From contig CACIMN010000003.1 in the NCBI GenBank assembly GCA_902587755.1, positions 1 through 64,000 of the forward strand: 64,000 nucleotides of DNA, given 5' to 3'. Both the position numbers and the translations under genes were made by a program. Under the pieces are notes generated by a model. The model did no database searches, had not been told where the DNA came from, and saw only the letters and a list, made by a program, of their open reading frames with translations. Position 1 is the stretch's first letter; the number at the start of each line of letters is the position of its first letter. The DNA is from an uncultured Pelagibacteraceae bacterium. GTDB lineage: Bacteria > Pseudomonadota > Alphaproteobacteria > Pelagibacterales > Pelagibacteraceae. This document shows positions 20,166 to 29,829 of the stretch, piece by piece.

Positions 20166-23100
20166 CTATAATTTTGTTGGCATTGGTTTGTTAGTATCAA
20201 TATTATACTTTTCTATTGCATCTTTTGCATATTTAGAGGTTATAAGCTGTTCTTTTGCCAAAATACTTAAACCGTAAGCAACTAAATGTTCTTTATCTAC
20301 CTCAAAAAATTTTCTTAAATTTTTTCTTGTATCGCTTCTTCCAAAACCATCCGCTCCTAATGAATAAAAACTTTTATTAGTATAAGGTCTGATTTGATCT
20401 GAATTCATTCTCATGTAATCAGATGCAGCCATAATCGGGCCTTCTGCTTGACCTAGGCATTGCTCAACATGAGATTTTTTAGGTTCTTTATCTGGGTTCA
20501 AAAGATTATATCTTTCTACTTCCATTCCATCTTTTCTTAATTCATTAAAACTTGTTACACTCCATATTTCACTGTCAATTTGATAATCATTTTGTAAAAT
20601 CTCTGCAGCAGATATCATTTCTCTTAAGATTGTACCTGATCCTAAAAGTTGAATTTTAGTTTTTTTATATTTGTTAAATTCTTTTATTTTATACATGCCC
20701 TTTAGAATGCCTTCCTCACAATTTTTATCTTTCGGCATTTCTGGATGTGAGTAATTTTCATTCATTGTTGTAATATAATAGAAAACATTCTCATTTTTCT
20801 CATGCATTCTTCTTAGACCTTCTCGAAAAATTACTGCTAATTCATAATGAAATGTAGGATCGTAAGTAACACAATTTGGAATGGTCGATGCAATTAAATG
20901 ACTATGTCCATCCTGGTGTTGCAAGCCTTCACCTGCTAGAGTTGTTCTTCCAGCCGTTGCACCAACTAAAAATCCTCTAGCCTGACTGTCCCCAGCTGCC
21001 CAAGCTAAATCTCCTACTCTTTGAAATCCAAACATTGAATAAAAGATATAAATAGGAATCATTTCGATATCATGATTAGTATATGCTGTTGCAGCAGCTA
21101 TCCATGAAGACATTGCACCAGCTTCATTAATACCTTCTTCTAAAACTTGTCCACTTTTATCTTCTCTGTAAGAACTTAATTGAGCTGAATCCTCAGGTTC
21201 ATATTTTTGTCCCTCATGTGCATAAATTCCTATTTTTTGAAAAAATCCTTCCATACCAAATGTTCTTGCTTCGTCAGGAATAATAGGAACCAGTCTAGGA
21301 GATATATTTTTATCCCTTAATAAATTTGTTAACATTCTTACAAGTGCCATAGTAGTAGACATTTCTTTTTCACCAGTTGAAACTTTCATAAAATCAAAAA
21401 TATCTTTTGAGGGTGCTTTGATTGGTTTAGCGAAAGTCGAACGTTCAGGTAAATATCCACCTAATTTAATTCTTCTTTCTTTTATGTATTTTATTTCTGT
21501 AGAATTTTCGTCAGGCCTAAAGTATTCAATATTTCTCACCTGTTCATCTGTTAAGGGAACATCAAATCGATCTCTATAGTACATTAAGTCGTCTACATCT
21601 AATTTTTTTGTTTGATGAGTAGTATTTACACTTTCTCCTGATTTTCCCATTCCATAACCTTTGATAGTTTTTGCAATTATCACTGTTGGACTCCCCTGAT
21701 TTTTAGTCGCTTTATCATATGCAGCAAAAACTTTGTGAGGATCGTGACCACCTCTATTAAGTCTCCAAATATCTGTATCTGACATGCTTGAAACTAATTC
21801 TAATGTTTCAGGAGATTTACCAAAAAACTTTTCTCTTACATAAGCACCGTCTCTTGCTTTCATTGCTTGGTACTCACCATCTACTGTCTCGTTCATAATT
21901 TTTATTAAGTGACCAGTTTTATCATTAGCAAGCAACGAATCCCAATATGATCCCCAAATAACTTTTAAAACGTTCCAGCCAGATCCTCTGAAACTTCCCT
22001 CAAGCTCTTGAATTATTTTTCCATTACCTCTAACTGGACCATCCAATCTTTGAAGATTGCAATTAATTACAAATATTAAATTATCTAAATTTTCTCTTGC
22101 AGCCAATCCAATGGCTCCCATTGACTCCGGTTCATCCATCTCCCCATCACCTAAAAAAGCCCATACCTTTCTTCCCTCATCTTTAATCAAACCTCTATTG
22201 ATTAAATATTTCATGTATCTAGCTTGATATATAGCAAGCATAGGACCTAAACCCATTGATACTGTGGGGAACTGCCAAAATTTTGGCATTAACCATGGGT
22301 GTGGATATGATGATAGACCTCCAGGTTTTACCTCTTGTCTAAAACTGTCTAATTGTTTTTCATTTAATCTACCCTCTAAGAATGCCCTCGCATACATTCC
22401 TGGAGCGCTATGTCCTTGAAAATAAATTAAATCTCCACCAAATTTATTATTTTTTGCTCTCCAAAAATGATTCATCCCAACATCATATAATGTTGCAGCA
22501 GATGCAAATGTACCAATGTGTCCACCAAGCTCAGGGTATTTTTTATTCGCTCGAACCACCATTGCTGCTGCATTCCATCTAATTAATGATCTAATTCTTC
22601 TCTCAATATTTTGATCGCCACCAGACTTTACTTCAGCCTCGGGAGGTATTGTATTTATGTATGGTGTATTTTGAGTATAAGGAATATTTGCTCCTTCACG
22701 ATAAGCTTTGTTAATTAGTTCTTTAATTAAAAAATGAGCTCTTTGATTTCCATCTTTTGAAATAACTGCAGATAAAGATTCCAACCAATCTTGGGTTTCA
22801 AGTGGATCAATATCAGCCCCATTAACTAATTGAATTGAAGATTGTTTTTTTTCAATTATAGGTTCAGATATAATTTTTTTTTCAACCATTGCCTCTTCAG
22901 CTTGTTTAATTATATTTTCTGTATCTTTTGGAAGGTTGGTTTCTAATGGTGTTTTTGATAAAGATGTGAGATTAAGCAACAAATCTCCTTTAGAAACTTT
23001 ATCACCAACTTTAACTGCTAAATTATCTACTTTTCCAGCGACGGTAGAAGGAATTTCAACGCTTGATTTATCACTTTCAATTGTGACTATTGGATCATTT

Positions 23101-23192
23101 TCTTTAATTTGATCACCAGGTTTTACAAGTATTTCTATAACCTCAACATTTTCAAAGTCACCAATGTCAGGAACAAGTAATTTTTCGCTCAT
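20166..23192 (-). CDS. aceE: Pyruvate dehydrogenase E1 with N-terminal lipoyl domain
   Basis: This 1008-residue protein is a homodimeric-type E1 that decarboxylates pyruvate with thiamine diphosphate. From about residue 126 (ADIDPLETQDWLESL) it follows E. coli AceE closely, including the ThDP motif GDGEMDEPES to NCN, GGHDPHKVFAAY, DEARTFGMEG and GEGLQHQDGHSH. About 120 extra residues precede this: a complete lipoyl domain (1-77, Lys42 in ESDKSSVEIP) almost identical to that of the adjacent E2, then a linker. The frame is continuous and the start ATG at 23192 is the natural one, so the fusion looks real. Most alphaproteobacteria instead use the PdhA/PdhB heterotetramer, so the operon may have been acquired from beta- or gammaproteobacteria. 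Confidence 0.97.
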   Translation of the reverse strand: MSEKLLVPDIGDFENVEVIEILVKPGDQIKENDPIVTIESDKSSVEIPSTVAGKVDNLAVKVGDKVSKGDLLLNLTSLSKTPLETNLPKDTENIIKQAEEAMVEKKIISEPIIEKKQSSIQLVNGADIDPLETQDWLESLSAVISKDGNQRAHFLIKELINKAYREGANIPYTQNTPYINTIPPEAEVKSGGDQNIERRIRSLIRWNAAAMVVRANKKYPELGGHIGTFASAATLYDVGMNHFWRAKNNKFGGDLIYFQGHSAPGMYARAFLEGRLNEKQLDSFRQEVKPGGLSSYPHPWLMPKFWQFPTVSMGLGPMLAIYQARYMKYLINRGLIKDEGRKVWAFLGDGEMDEPESMGAIGLAARENLDNLIFVINCNLQRLDGPVRGNGKIIQELEGSFRGSGWNVLKVIWGSYWDSLLANDKTGHLIKIMNETVDGEYQAMKARDGAYVREKFFGKSPETLELVSSMSDTDIWRLNRGGHDPHKVFAAYDKATKNQGSPTVIIAKTIKGYGMGKSGESVNTTHQTKKLDVDDLMYYRDRFDVPLTDEQVRNIEYFRPDENSTEIKYIKERRIKLGGYLPERSTFAKPIKAPSKDIFDFMKVSTGEKEMSTTMALVRMLTNLLRDKNISPRLVPIIPDEARTFGMEGFFQKIGIYAHEGQKYEPEDSAQLSSYREDKSGQVLEEGINEAGAMSSWIAAATAYTNHDIEMIPIYIFYSMFGFQRVGDLAWAAGDSQARGFLVGATAGRTTLAGEGLQHQDGHSHLIASTIPNCVTYDPTFHYELAVIFREGLRRMHEKNENVFYYITTMNENYSHPEMPKDKNCEEGILKGMYKIKEFNKYKKTKIQLLGSGTILREMISAAEILQNDYQIDSEIWSVTSFNELRKDGMEVERYNLLNPDKEPKKSHVEQCLGQAEGPIMAASDYMRMNSDQIRPYTNKSFYSLGADGFGRSDTRKNLRKFFEVDKEHLVAYGLSILAKEQLITSKYAKDAIEKYNIDTNKPMPTKL

Positions 23193-23320
23193 TTTTTAAG
23201 ATGTTTTATATACCCAAAAAAAAATTATTGGATTTTATTTTATCACATTAATAAGGTTTTTCCTTTAATCTTGCATTTTTATTATAAAAAAAATAAAAAA
23301 ATAAATGAATATTAAGCTTT

Positions 23321-24508
23321 TTAGCTTCTCTCAATACACATAGCTATTCCCATACCTCCACCAATACAGAGTGCCGCACAACCTTTTTTTTTATCTTGCT
23401 TAATCATTTCATGAACGAGAGTAACCAAAATTCTCGCCCCAGAAGCTCCAATCGGATGACCTAAAGCTATTGCTCCTCCATTAACATTAAGTTTTTGTTC
23501 AGAAATTTTTAATTCTTTAATTACTGCAATACTTTGTGCTGCAAATGCCTCATTAATTTCAAATAAGTCTACTTCATCTATTTTCCAATTTGCTTTAAAT
23601 AAAGCTTCTTGAATTGAAGGTATAGGTCCCAATCCCATTAATGAAGGTTCAACCCCACATGTAGCCCAAGATACAATTTTAACCAGCGACTCTAATGATT
23701 TTTTTTCTGCTTGCTCTCTAGACATTAAAACTAAGGCTGCAGCACCATCATTTATGCCTGAGGAATTTCCAGGTGTTACAGTCCCGTTTTCTTTGAACAC
23801 TGTTTTTAATTTTTTTAAATCATCTATACTTAAATTTTCTCTAGGATGTTCATCTTTTTCAAAAATAAATTTTTTATCTCCTTCTTCAATTTGTAATTTA
23901 ATAAGCTCATCCCGAAATTTATTTTCACTATATGCTTTTTCTGTTTTCTTCTGAGAATTTAAAGAAAAATTATCTTGTTCATCTCTTGAAATTTTATATT
24001 TCTCAGCAACGTTCTCAGCTGTAACACCCATATGATAATCATTAAATGAATCTAATAGACCATCTTTAATCATTGTATCTACTAATTTTTTTTCAGAAAA
24101 TTTTTTATCTTCTCTATAGTAAATTGCATGAGTTGCACTAGACATATTTTCTTGACCACCTGCAACAACTATTTGATTTTCTCCTAAGCTGATTGATTGA
24201 TAACCAGAAACAACAGATCTTAATCCAGATCCACAAACTTGATTGATAATATGAGCAGGTTTTGAAACTGGTACTCCAGCTCCGACTGATGCTTGTCTAG
24301 CAGGATTTTGGCCAAGTCCAGAAGTTAAAACATGCCCCATGATTACTTCATCTATCTCCTCTACATCTAATTTTGATTTATAAATTACCTCTTTAATTAC
24401 TATTGACCCTAATTTTGATGCACTAAGATTCTTTAATGATCCTTTATACCTTCCTATTGGAGTTCTTAGCGCAGATGTAATTACAACATCGTTAGGTTTT
24501 TTGTTCAT
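23321..24508 (-). CDS. Acetyl-CoA acetyltransferase (thiolase)
   Basis: This 395-residue thiolase interconverts two acetyl-CoA with acetoacetyl-CoA. The acylated cysteine is Cys92 in NQVCGSGLRSV; the second site is GHPIGASGARI (His near 351) and the proton-exchange cysteine is in CIGGGMGIAMCIE at the C-terminus. These match biosynthetic/degradative type II thiolases (PhaA/AtoB); chain-length preference cannot be certain. Acetoacetyl-CoA synthetase (25214-27175) and a hot-dog thioesterase lie close by, so a route acetoacetate to acetoacetyl-CoA to two acetyl-CoA can be drawn. No PHA synthase is present here. It is divergent from tRNA-Arg. Confidence 0.93.
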   Translation of the reverse strand: MNKKPNDVVITSALRTPIGRYKGSLKNLSASKLGSIVIKEVIYKSKLDVEEIDEVIMGHVLTSGLGQNPARQASVGAGVPVSKPAHIINQVCGSGLRSVVSGYQSISLGENQIVVAGGQENMSSATHAIYYREDKKFSEKKLVDTMIKDGLLDSFNDYHMGVTAENVAEKYKISRDEQDNFSLNSQKKTEKAYSENKFRDELIKLQIEEGDKKFIFEKDEHPRENLSIDDLKKLKTVFKENGTVTPGNSSGINDGAAALVLMSREQAEKKSLESLVKIVSWATCGVEPSLMGLGPIPSIQEALFKANWKIDEVDLFEINEAFAAQSIAVIKELKISEQKLNVNGGAIALGHPIGASGARILVTLVHEMIKQDKKKGCAALCIGGGMGIAMCIERS

Positions 24509-24581
24509 AAAGTAATTAACTTAATATTTTATAAGTTAAATTACATTAAAAACTTTGATATATGGAATATATTATTTTAAT

Positions 24582-24658
24582 GGACCGCTGGCCAAATTGG
24601 ATAAGGCGCTCGGCTACGAACCGGGAGATTCCAGATTCGAGTTCTGGGCGGTCCACCA
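24582..24658 (+). tRNA. tRNA-Arg (anticodon ACG)
   Basis: A full cloverleaf can be folded: acceptor GGACCGC with GCGGTCC, D arm GCC/GGC, anticodon stem CTCGG with CCGGG around loop CTACGAA (anticodon ACG), and T arm CCAGA-TTCGAGT-TCTGG. The CCA end is encoded in the DNA. A34 is normally deaminated to inosine by TadA, letting it read CGU, CGC and CGA. At 77 bases with the CCA it is of normal length. Confidence 0.97.
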
Positions 24659-24672
24659 AATAGGAAATAAAA

Positions 24673-24771
24673 ATGTTTGATTGGCTTTTAAAAGCATCCT
24701 TACAAAAATCTGTAATATATTTTTTTATTATTATTTTAATTATTTTGTTAATCTTAACTTATATATTATAA
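24673..24771 (+). CDS. Possible 32-residue single-pass membrane microprotein
   Basis: An ATG at 24673, preceded by AGGAAATAAAA (a reasonable Shine-Dalgarno), opens a 32-codon frame. The product has a short amphipathic start (MFDWLLKASLQKS) and then about 18 almost unbroken hydrophobic residues (VIYFFIIILIILLILTYIL), so it would be a single transmembrane helix. It fills the gap between tRNA-Arg and the thioesterase gene with only 6 bases before the latter. In AT-rich DNA hydrophobic codons arise easily, so this may be chance; the ribosome-binding site and tight spacing are the only support. No family is recognised. Confidence 0.4.
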   Translation: MFDWLLKASLQKSVIYFFIIILIILLILTYIL

Positions 24772-24777
24772 AAAATT

Positions 24778-25203
24778 ATGAGTAATAAATTTGAGCAAAT
24801 AAGTATTAAACCTGGATTTATGAAACACAATGGGGGTGTTTTATTTAGATCTATTTCAGAAAATGAATACGAATTTAAGTCAATAATTAATGAAAATCAT
24901 TTAAATGCTGCTGGAATTACCCACGGAGGCTATTTGTCTGCATTAATAGATGCAGGCGCAGGAACAGCTGCACATAGAGCGACTGGAAATGCTCCATGTG
25001 TAACCATTTCTTTAGATATAAAATTTATTGGTGCCTCAAAAGTTAAAGATGAAATTATTGGTAATACAAAAATTTTAAAAAAAACAAATACTCTTGTCTT
25101 TTTATTTTGTGAACTAAGATGTAATGATAAAATTATAACTTCTGCATCAGGCGTGTGGAAAATTATAAAAATAAAACCTTCTAATTTGGGACCTGGAGGT
25201 TAA
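24778..25203 (+). CDS. PaaI-family hot-dog thioesterase
   Basis: This 141-residue single hot-dog domain protein carries the characteristic NAAGITHGGYLSALIDAGAG (about residues 43-62), in which HGG begins the central helix and Asp near residue 58 is the likely catalytic acid, followed by TISLDIKFIGASKVKD. Such enzymes hydrolyse acyl-CoA or aryl-CoA esters. It sits between the thiolase and acetoacetyl-CoA synthetase genes and converges on the latter with a 10-base gap, so it may remove CoA from dead-end short acyl-CoAs, but this is inference. Confidence 0.88.
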   Translation: MSNKFEQISIKPGFMKHNGGVLFRSISENEYEFKSIINENHLNAAGITHGGYLSALIDAGAGTAAHRATGNAPCVTISLDIKFIGASKVKDEIIGNTKILKKTNTLVFLFCELRCNDKIITSASGVWKIIKIKPSNLGPGG

Positions 25204-25213
25204 TTTTTCATAT

Positions 25214-27175
25214 CTAAATATTTAGTTCTTTTAAATTACTATATTGTTCGAGGGCTTCAGGATTTGCTAAAGCTTCAATGTTTTTGATTTGACTTCCTTC
25301 TATCTTACTTTTAACTGCTAGCTCAACTATTTTACCACTTTTTGTTCGAGGAATATCTTTAACAACAATAATTTTTTTTGGAACATGTCTTGGAGATGCA
25401 TTTTTTTTTATTTGTGATTTTATCTTATTAATTAATTTTGTTGTTAATAGAAAATTTTTGCTCATTACAATAAATAAAACTATTCTAACATCATTATCCC
25501 AAGATTGTCCTACAACGATAGATTCTTTTATTTCTTTAAACTTCTCAACCTCTGAATAAATCTCTGCTGTTCCAAGTCTAGCACCTCCTGGATTTAAGGT
25601 GGTATCTGATCTTCCATGAATTATATACCCACCATTATTCTTTATTTCTGCATAATCACCATGATGCCATATATTTTTAAATTTATTAAAATATGCATTC
25701 TTAAATTTAATATCATTTTTATCATTCCAAAACTTTAAAGGCATTGATGGAAAAGGATTTTTACAAACAAGCTCTCCTTTGATATTTTTTAAAGACTTCC
25801 CTTTATCACTTAAAACATCTACATCTAGAGCCAAACCTTTGTTTTGTATTTCTCCTATATTTACGGGCTGATATAAATTTCCTAATACGAAACATGAAAC
25901 AATGTCGGTACCACCAGAAATAGATGACAAGTGGACATTTTTTTTAATGTGCTTATAAACATACTTAAAACCCTCTTCTGAAAGAGGTGACCCTGTTGAA
26001 CAAATTGTTCTTAATTTATTTAATTTAAATTTATATTTTAGTTTTGGTTTTAACTTTCTTAAAGCATCTACATACTTCGCGCTTATTCCGAATAAGGTTA
26101 TTTTTTCTTTTTGTGCTATTTTCAAAAGCAAATCAGACGATTTAAACATTGGATATCCATCAAACAGAACAATAGAAGCTCTAGAAGCCAATGAACTAAC
26201 TAACCAATTCCACATCATCCATCCACATGTCGTAAAATAAAAAACGTTATCATTTTCTTTAATATTACAATGTAATTGATGTTCCTTCATGTGCTGGATT
26301 AAAACGCCACCAGATCTGTGACAAATACATTTGGGTTTTCCAGTAGTTCCACTTGAATATAATATTGCTAACTCTGTTTCAAAATCATATCTTTTAAAAT
26401 TTATTTTTTTGGAATTAGTTTGCATTAATTCATTCCATTTAAATAAATTAATTTTTTTAAATCTATTTTTATTCTTAATAAACTTTTTTCCAGGATAGCT
26501 ACTAATTACAACACTTTTAATTGATGGTATTGATTTTAAAATCTCTGGAAGTCTTTTTAAAACATTTATTTTTTTTCCATTATAAAAATACTGATCAGTG
26601 ATGAATAAAACTTTTGGATTAATTTGAGAAAATCTCTCTATAACACCTTTAGAACCAAAATCAGGACTACAAGATGACCAAATTCCTCCCAAAGAAGTTG
26701 TAGCAATGAATGCCTCTACAGTTTCAATAGTATTGGGCATATAAGCCGCTACTCTATCTCCTTTTTTAATATTTATTTTTTTTAAAAATTTTGAAATTTT
26801 ATAAGTATTTAAGTTTAATTGTCTCCATGATTTTTCTTCTCTAAATCCATTTTCACTAATAAAGGTTACTGCTTTTTCTTTATTATTTTTTGATAATAAA
26901 TTTTCACCAAAATTTAGTTTACTACCTGGTAAAAATAAATTTTTATAAAAAGTTTTTGATTTTCTAAATTTTTTTTTACTTTTAGCTCCTTTAATTTTGC
27001 TAAAATCCCAAAATCTGCTCCAAAACTCGGGTGAATTTTTAATACTCCAATTTAACAAGTTTTTATAATTTCTATTAAATTTTATTTTTAGTTTTTTTGA
27101 GATGAAACTTTCAAAAGCAAATAAATTTGAATTTCTTTTTAAAATTAGAGAAGGTTGCCAAAGTTTTTTACTCAT
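25214..27175 (-). CDS. Acetoacetyl-CoA synthetase
   Basis: This 653-residue adenylate-forming enzyme has the AACS architecture: an N-terminal region with SPEFWSRFWDFSKIKG, ATP/AMP motif ILYSSGTTGKPKCICH (about residues 270-285), the SISGGTDIVSCF motif that distinguishes acetoacetyl- from acetyl-CoA synthetases, LNPGGARLGTAEIY, and the catalytic lysine in PRTKSGKIVELAVK near the C-terminus. It activates acetoacetate to acetoacetyl-CoA with ATP, supplying the nearby thiolase. Very lysine-rich for its family, in keeping with the AT bias. Related acids such as 3-hydroxybutyrate cannot be excluded as substrates. Confidence 0.9.
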   Translation of the reverse strand: MSKKLWQPSLILKRNSNLFAFESFISKKLKIKFNRNYKNLLNWSIKNSPEFWSRFWDFSKIKGAKSKKKFRKSKTFYKNLFLPGSKLNFGENLLSKNNKEKAVTFISENGFREEKSWRQLNLNTYKISKFLKKINIKKGDRVAAYMPNTIETVEAFIATTSLGGIWSSCSPDFGSKGVIERFSQINPKVLFITDQYFYNGKKINVLKRLPEILKSIPSIKSVVISSYPGKKFIKNKNRFKKINLFKWNELMQTNSKKINFKRYDFETELAILYSSGTTGKPKCICHRSGGVLIQHMKEHQLHCNIKENDNVFYFTTCGWMMWNWLVSSLASRASIVLFDGYPMFKSSDLLLKIAQKEKITLFGISAKYVDALRKLKPKLKYKFKLNKLRTICSTGSPLSEEGFKYVYKHIKKNVHLSSISGGTDIVSCFVLGNLYQPVNIGEIQNKGLALDVDVLSDKGKSLKNIKGELVCKNPFPSMPLKFWNDKNDIKFKNAYFNKFKNIWHHGDYAEIKNNGGYIIHGRSDTTLNPGGARLGTAEIYSEVEKFKEIKESIVVGQSWDNDVRIVLFIVMSKNFLLTTKLINKIKSQIKKNASPRHVPKKIIVVKDIPRTKSGKIVELAVKSKIEGSQIKNIEALANPEALEQYSNLKELNI

Positions 27176-27347
27176 TTTATTAAATTAAAATACTGTTATA
27201 GAATTAATCTTTTTATGATAATCTCACTAGCATTTAAAAGAAAATGAGAACTTTTTACCTTCCGATTCGGTCATGTTTTAGTCTATTTTTGTTCTTAACA
27301 AGTAACAATATCTGGTAGGTAAAAAAAAAGAAGCACAAAAAGTAGAA

Positions 27348-29828
27348 ATGACTAAAAAAAAAATTACAGCTGTTCTAGGCCCTACCAATACAGGTAAAAC
27401 CCATCTTGCTATCGAAACTATGCTTTCTTTTGAAAGTGGTATGATTGGATTTCCACTTAGATTACTTGCAAGGGAAGTATACGACAAAGTAATCAAGAAA
27501 ATAAGTTTAGATAAAGTTGCACTTATAACTGGAGAAGAGAAAATAATTCCATCAAACGCTAAATATTATTTATGTACGGTGGAGTCTATGCCAATTGAAA
27601 AACATCTAGACTTTGTTGGAGTGGATGAGATTCAAATGTGCTCTGATCACGAAAGAGGTCATATTTTTACTGATAGACTTTTAAATATTAGAGGTGAAAA
27701 ACTTACAATGTTAATGGGTTCAAGCACTATTAGAAATATTATCTCAAAATTAGATGGAGATATCGAATTCATAAATAGAGAAAGACTATCTAAACTTACT
27801 TATGCGGGTCATAAAAAAATATCAAGAATTAACAGAAAAACAGCAATAATTGCATTTTCAGCAGAGGAAGTTTATGCCATTGCTGAGTTAATAAGAAGAC
27901 AAAAGGGTGGGGCTGCTATTGTAATGGGGTCACTAAGTCCAAAAACAAGAAATGCTCAAGTTGAATTATATCAATCTGGTGACGTCGATTTTTTAGTTGC
28001 AACAGATGCTATTGGAATGGGAATAAATATGGATTTAGATTTTGTTTACTTTTCAAATATTAAGAAATTTGATGGAAGAAAATTAAGAAGATTAAATATA
28101 TCTGAAATAGGTCAAATAGCAGGTAGAGCTGGCAGGTACCTTAACGATGGAAGTTTTGGTATTACTGGTGATTGCAAAGAAATAACTCCAGAAGAAGTGG
28201 AGTTATTAGAAAATCATAAATTTGAAGAAATTAGAACTTTGTTTTGGAGAAATTCAAATCTTAATTTCAATAATCCATATAGTTTAATTAAAAGTTTAGA
28301 GGAAAAACCTCAGGCGGAATGGTTAAGAAAAATTCATGAATGTGAGGACGAAAAAGCACTAAAATATTTTTTAAAAGATCAAAGAATTTTTAATATAGGA
28401 TTTGATGAGAAAACTTTAATGCTTTTATGGGAATGTTGCCAAATACCTGATTTTGTTAAAAAAACTTACGGAAATCATTTTGAGGTAATTGGGAATGTAT
28501 TTAAATTTTTAACTAGCAAAAAAAGACTTATTTCTGAAGATTATATGAGATTACAGCTTGTGAAACTAGATAAATTAGATGGAAATGTAGATTCTTTATC
28601 AAATAGAATTGCAAATGTCAGAACTTGGTCATATGTTTCTAATAAAAATAATTGGGTAGAAAATCAAAGTTATTGGATTGAAAAAACTAAACACTTAGAA
28701 GATAGACTTTCAGACAGATTGCATGAAGAACTTATTAAAACTTTTATTGACAAAAGAGCAAGTGTACTTGCTAGAGGTTTGAAACAAGATATGGAATTTA
28801 AAACTGAAATTTTACAGAACAACGATGTTAAAATTGATGATCAATTTATTGGAAAGATAAAAGGGCTAAAACTGGAATTATATCTAAAAAAAGGTGCTTT
28901 GGAAACGGATATCAAATCTTTAAAAAAAGCTGCCAGACAAACTATTGGTCCAGAATTAGAAAAACGTGTTCAATCAATAATTGATACGGGATTAATAAAT
29001 TTGAATGAAGACTTTAAAATTTACTGGAATGATTTCCCAATTGCGAAATTAACACAAGGTAATGACTATTTAAATCCTAATTTTGATTTAATCGTTGATG
29101 ATGTTATTGAACAAAATACTAAACAAAAATTAAATGATTACATTTACAAGTGGATACATGCAAAAGTAAATAACGTTCTTAAAAGTTTAATTGATTTAAA
29201 AAATATAAAAGAAAATAATTCATCAATTAAAGCACTAGCATACCAACTATATGAAAATAATGGAGTATTAAAACGAGACCAAGTTTCTGAATACCTAAAA
29301 AAACTGGAGCAAAATGATAGAAAAATTCTTAGAGACTTGGGGGTAAAATTTGGAAGATACCATGTTTTCCTTTATCAATTAATTAAACCAGAAGCAGTAT
29401 CTTTACGAACACTATTATGGAAAAATTTTTATCAAAAATTTCACAATTTAAAACCACCTACATTTGGTTTAAATTTTTTAGATGATAAAGAAATAAAAAA
29501 TAAAAATTTTATGCTTTTGTGTGGATTTGAAAGATTTGATAATTTTTTTGTAAGAATTGATATTTTAGAAAGATTATTTGTATTAATAATAAATTCTACT
29601 TCAAAAGAAAATCCAGAAGTAAAATTAGTTCCAGAAATGCTAAATCTTTTAGGGTGTAGTAAAGGTAATTTTAAAAAATTACTTCAAAGAATGAACTATA
29701 AAATATTTGAGAAAGAAAATGAAACGTTTTTCAAATATAGTCCTATTAAGAAATTTAAAAAAATGACTACAAAAAAAATCCCAAATGAAAATCCATTTAA
29801 AATATTAAAGAATTTAAATTTAAATTAA
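27348..29828 (+). CDS. Suv3-like RNA helicase
   Basis: This 826-residue superfamily II helicase has Walker A GPTNTGKTH (residues 11-19), Walker B VDEIQM, motif V-type VATDAIGMGINMDLD and motif VI IGQIAGRAGR. This pattern is that of mitochondrial Suv3 and its alphaproteobacterial relatives, which unwind RNA and in mitochondria feed the exoribonuclease (PNPase or Dss1). A long C-terminal half (about residues 330-826) contains the Suv3 C-terminal region and a poorly characterised, lysine-rich remainder. It starts a plus-strand operon with the TerB-like, ferredoxin and CarD genes, and is divergent from acetoacetyl-CoA synthetase. Confidence 0.92.
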   Translation: MTKKKITAVLGPTNTGKTHLAIETMLSFESGMIGFPLRLLAREVYDKVIKKISLDKVALITGEEKIIPSNAKYYLCTVESMPIEKHLDFVGVDEIQMCSDHERGHIFTDRLLNIRGEKLTMLMGSSTIRNIISKLDGDIEFINRERLSKLTYAGHKKISRINRKTAIIAFSAEEVYAIAELIRRQKGGAAIVMGSLSPKTRNAQVELYQSGDVDFLVATDAIGMGINMDLDFVYFSNIKKFDGRKLRRLNISEIGQIAGRAGRYLNDGSFGITGDCKEITPEEVELLENHKFEEIRTLFWRNSNLNFNNPYSLIKSLEEKPQAEWLRKIHECEDEKALKYFLKDQRIFNIGFDEKTLMLLWECCQIPDFVKKTYGNHFEVIGNVFKFLTSKKRLISEDYMRLQLVKLDKLDGNVDSLSNRIANVRTWSYVSNKNNWVENQSYWIEKTKHLEDRLSDRLHEELIKTFIDKRASVLARGLKQDMEFKTEILQNNDVKIDDQFIGKIKGLKLELYLKKGALETDIKSLKKAARQTIGPELEKRVQSIIDTGLINLNEDFKIYWNDFPIAKLTQGNDYLNPNFDLIVDDVIEQNTKQKLNDYIYKWIHAKVNNVLKSLIDLKNIKENNSSIKALAYQLYENNGVLKRDQVSEYLKKLEQNDRKILRDLGVKFGRYHVFLYQLIKPEAVSLRTLLWKNFYQKFHNLKPPTFGLNFLDDKEIKNKNFMLLCGFERFDNFFVRIDILERLFVLIINSTSKENPEVKLVPEMLNLLGCSKGNFKKLLQRMNYKIFEKENETFFKYSPIKKFKKMTTKKIPNENPFKILKNLNLN

Positions 29829-29829
29829 A

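Noticed and set aside
24541-24581. Riboswitch or leader RNA before tRNA-Arg or the thiolase
   Set aside because: The gap is too short and lacks paired GC-containing segments.
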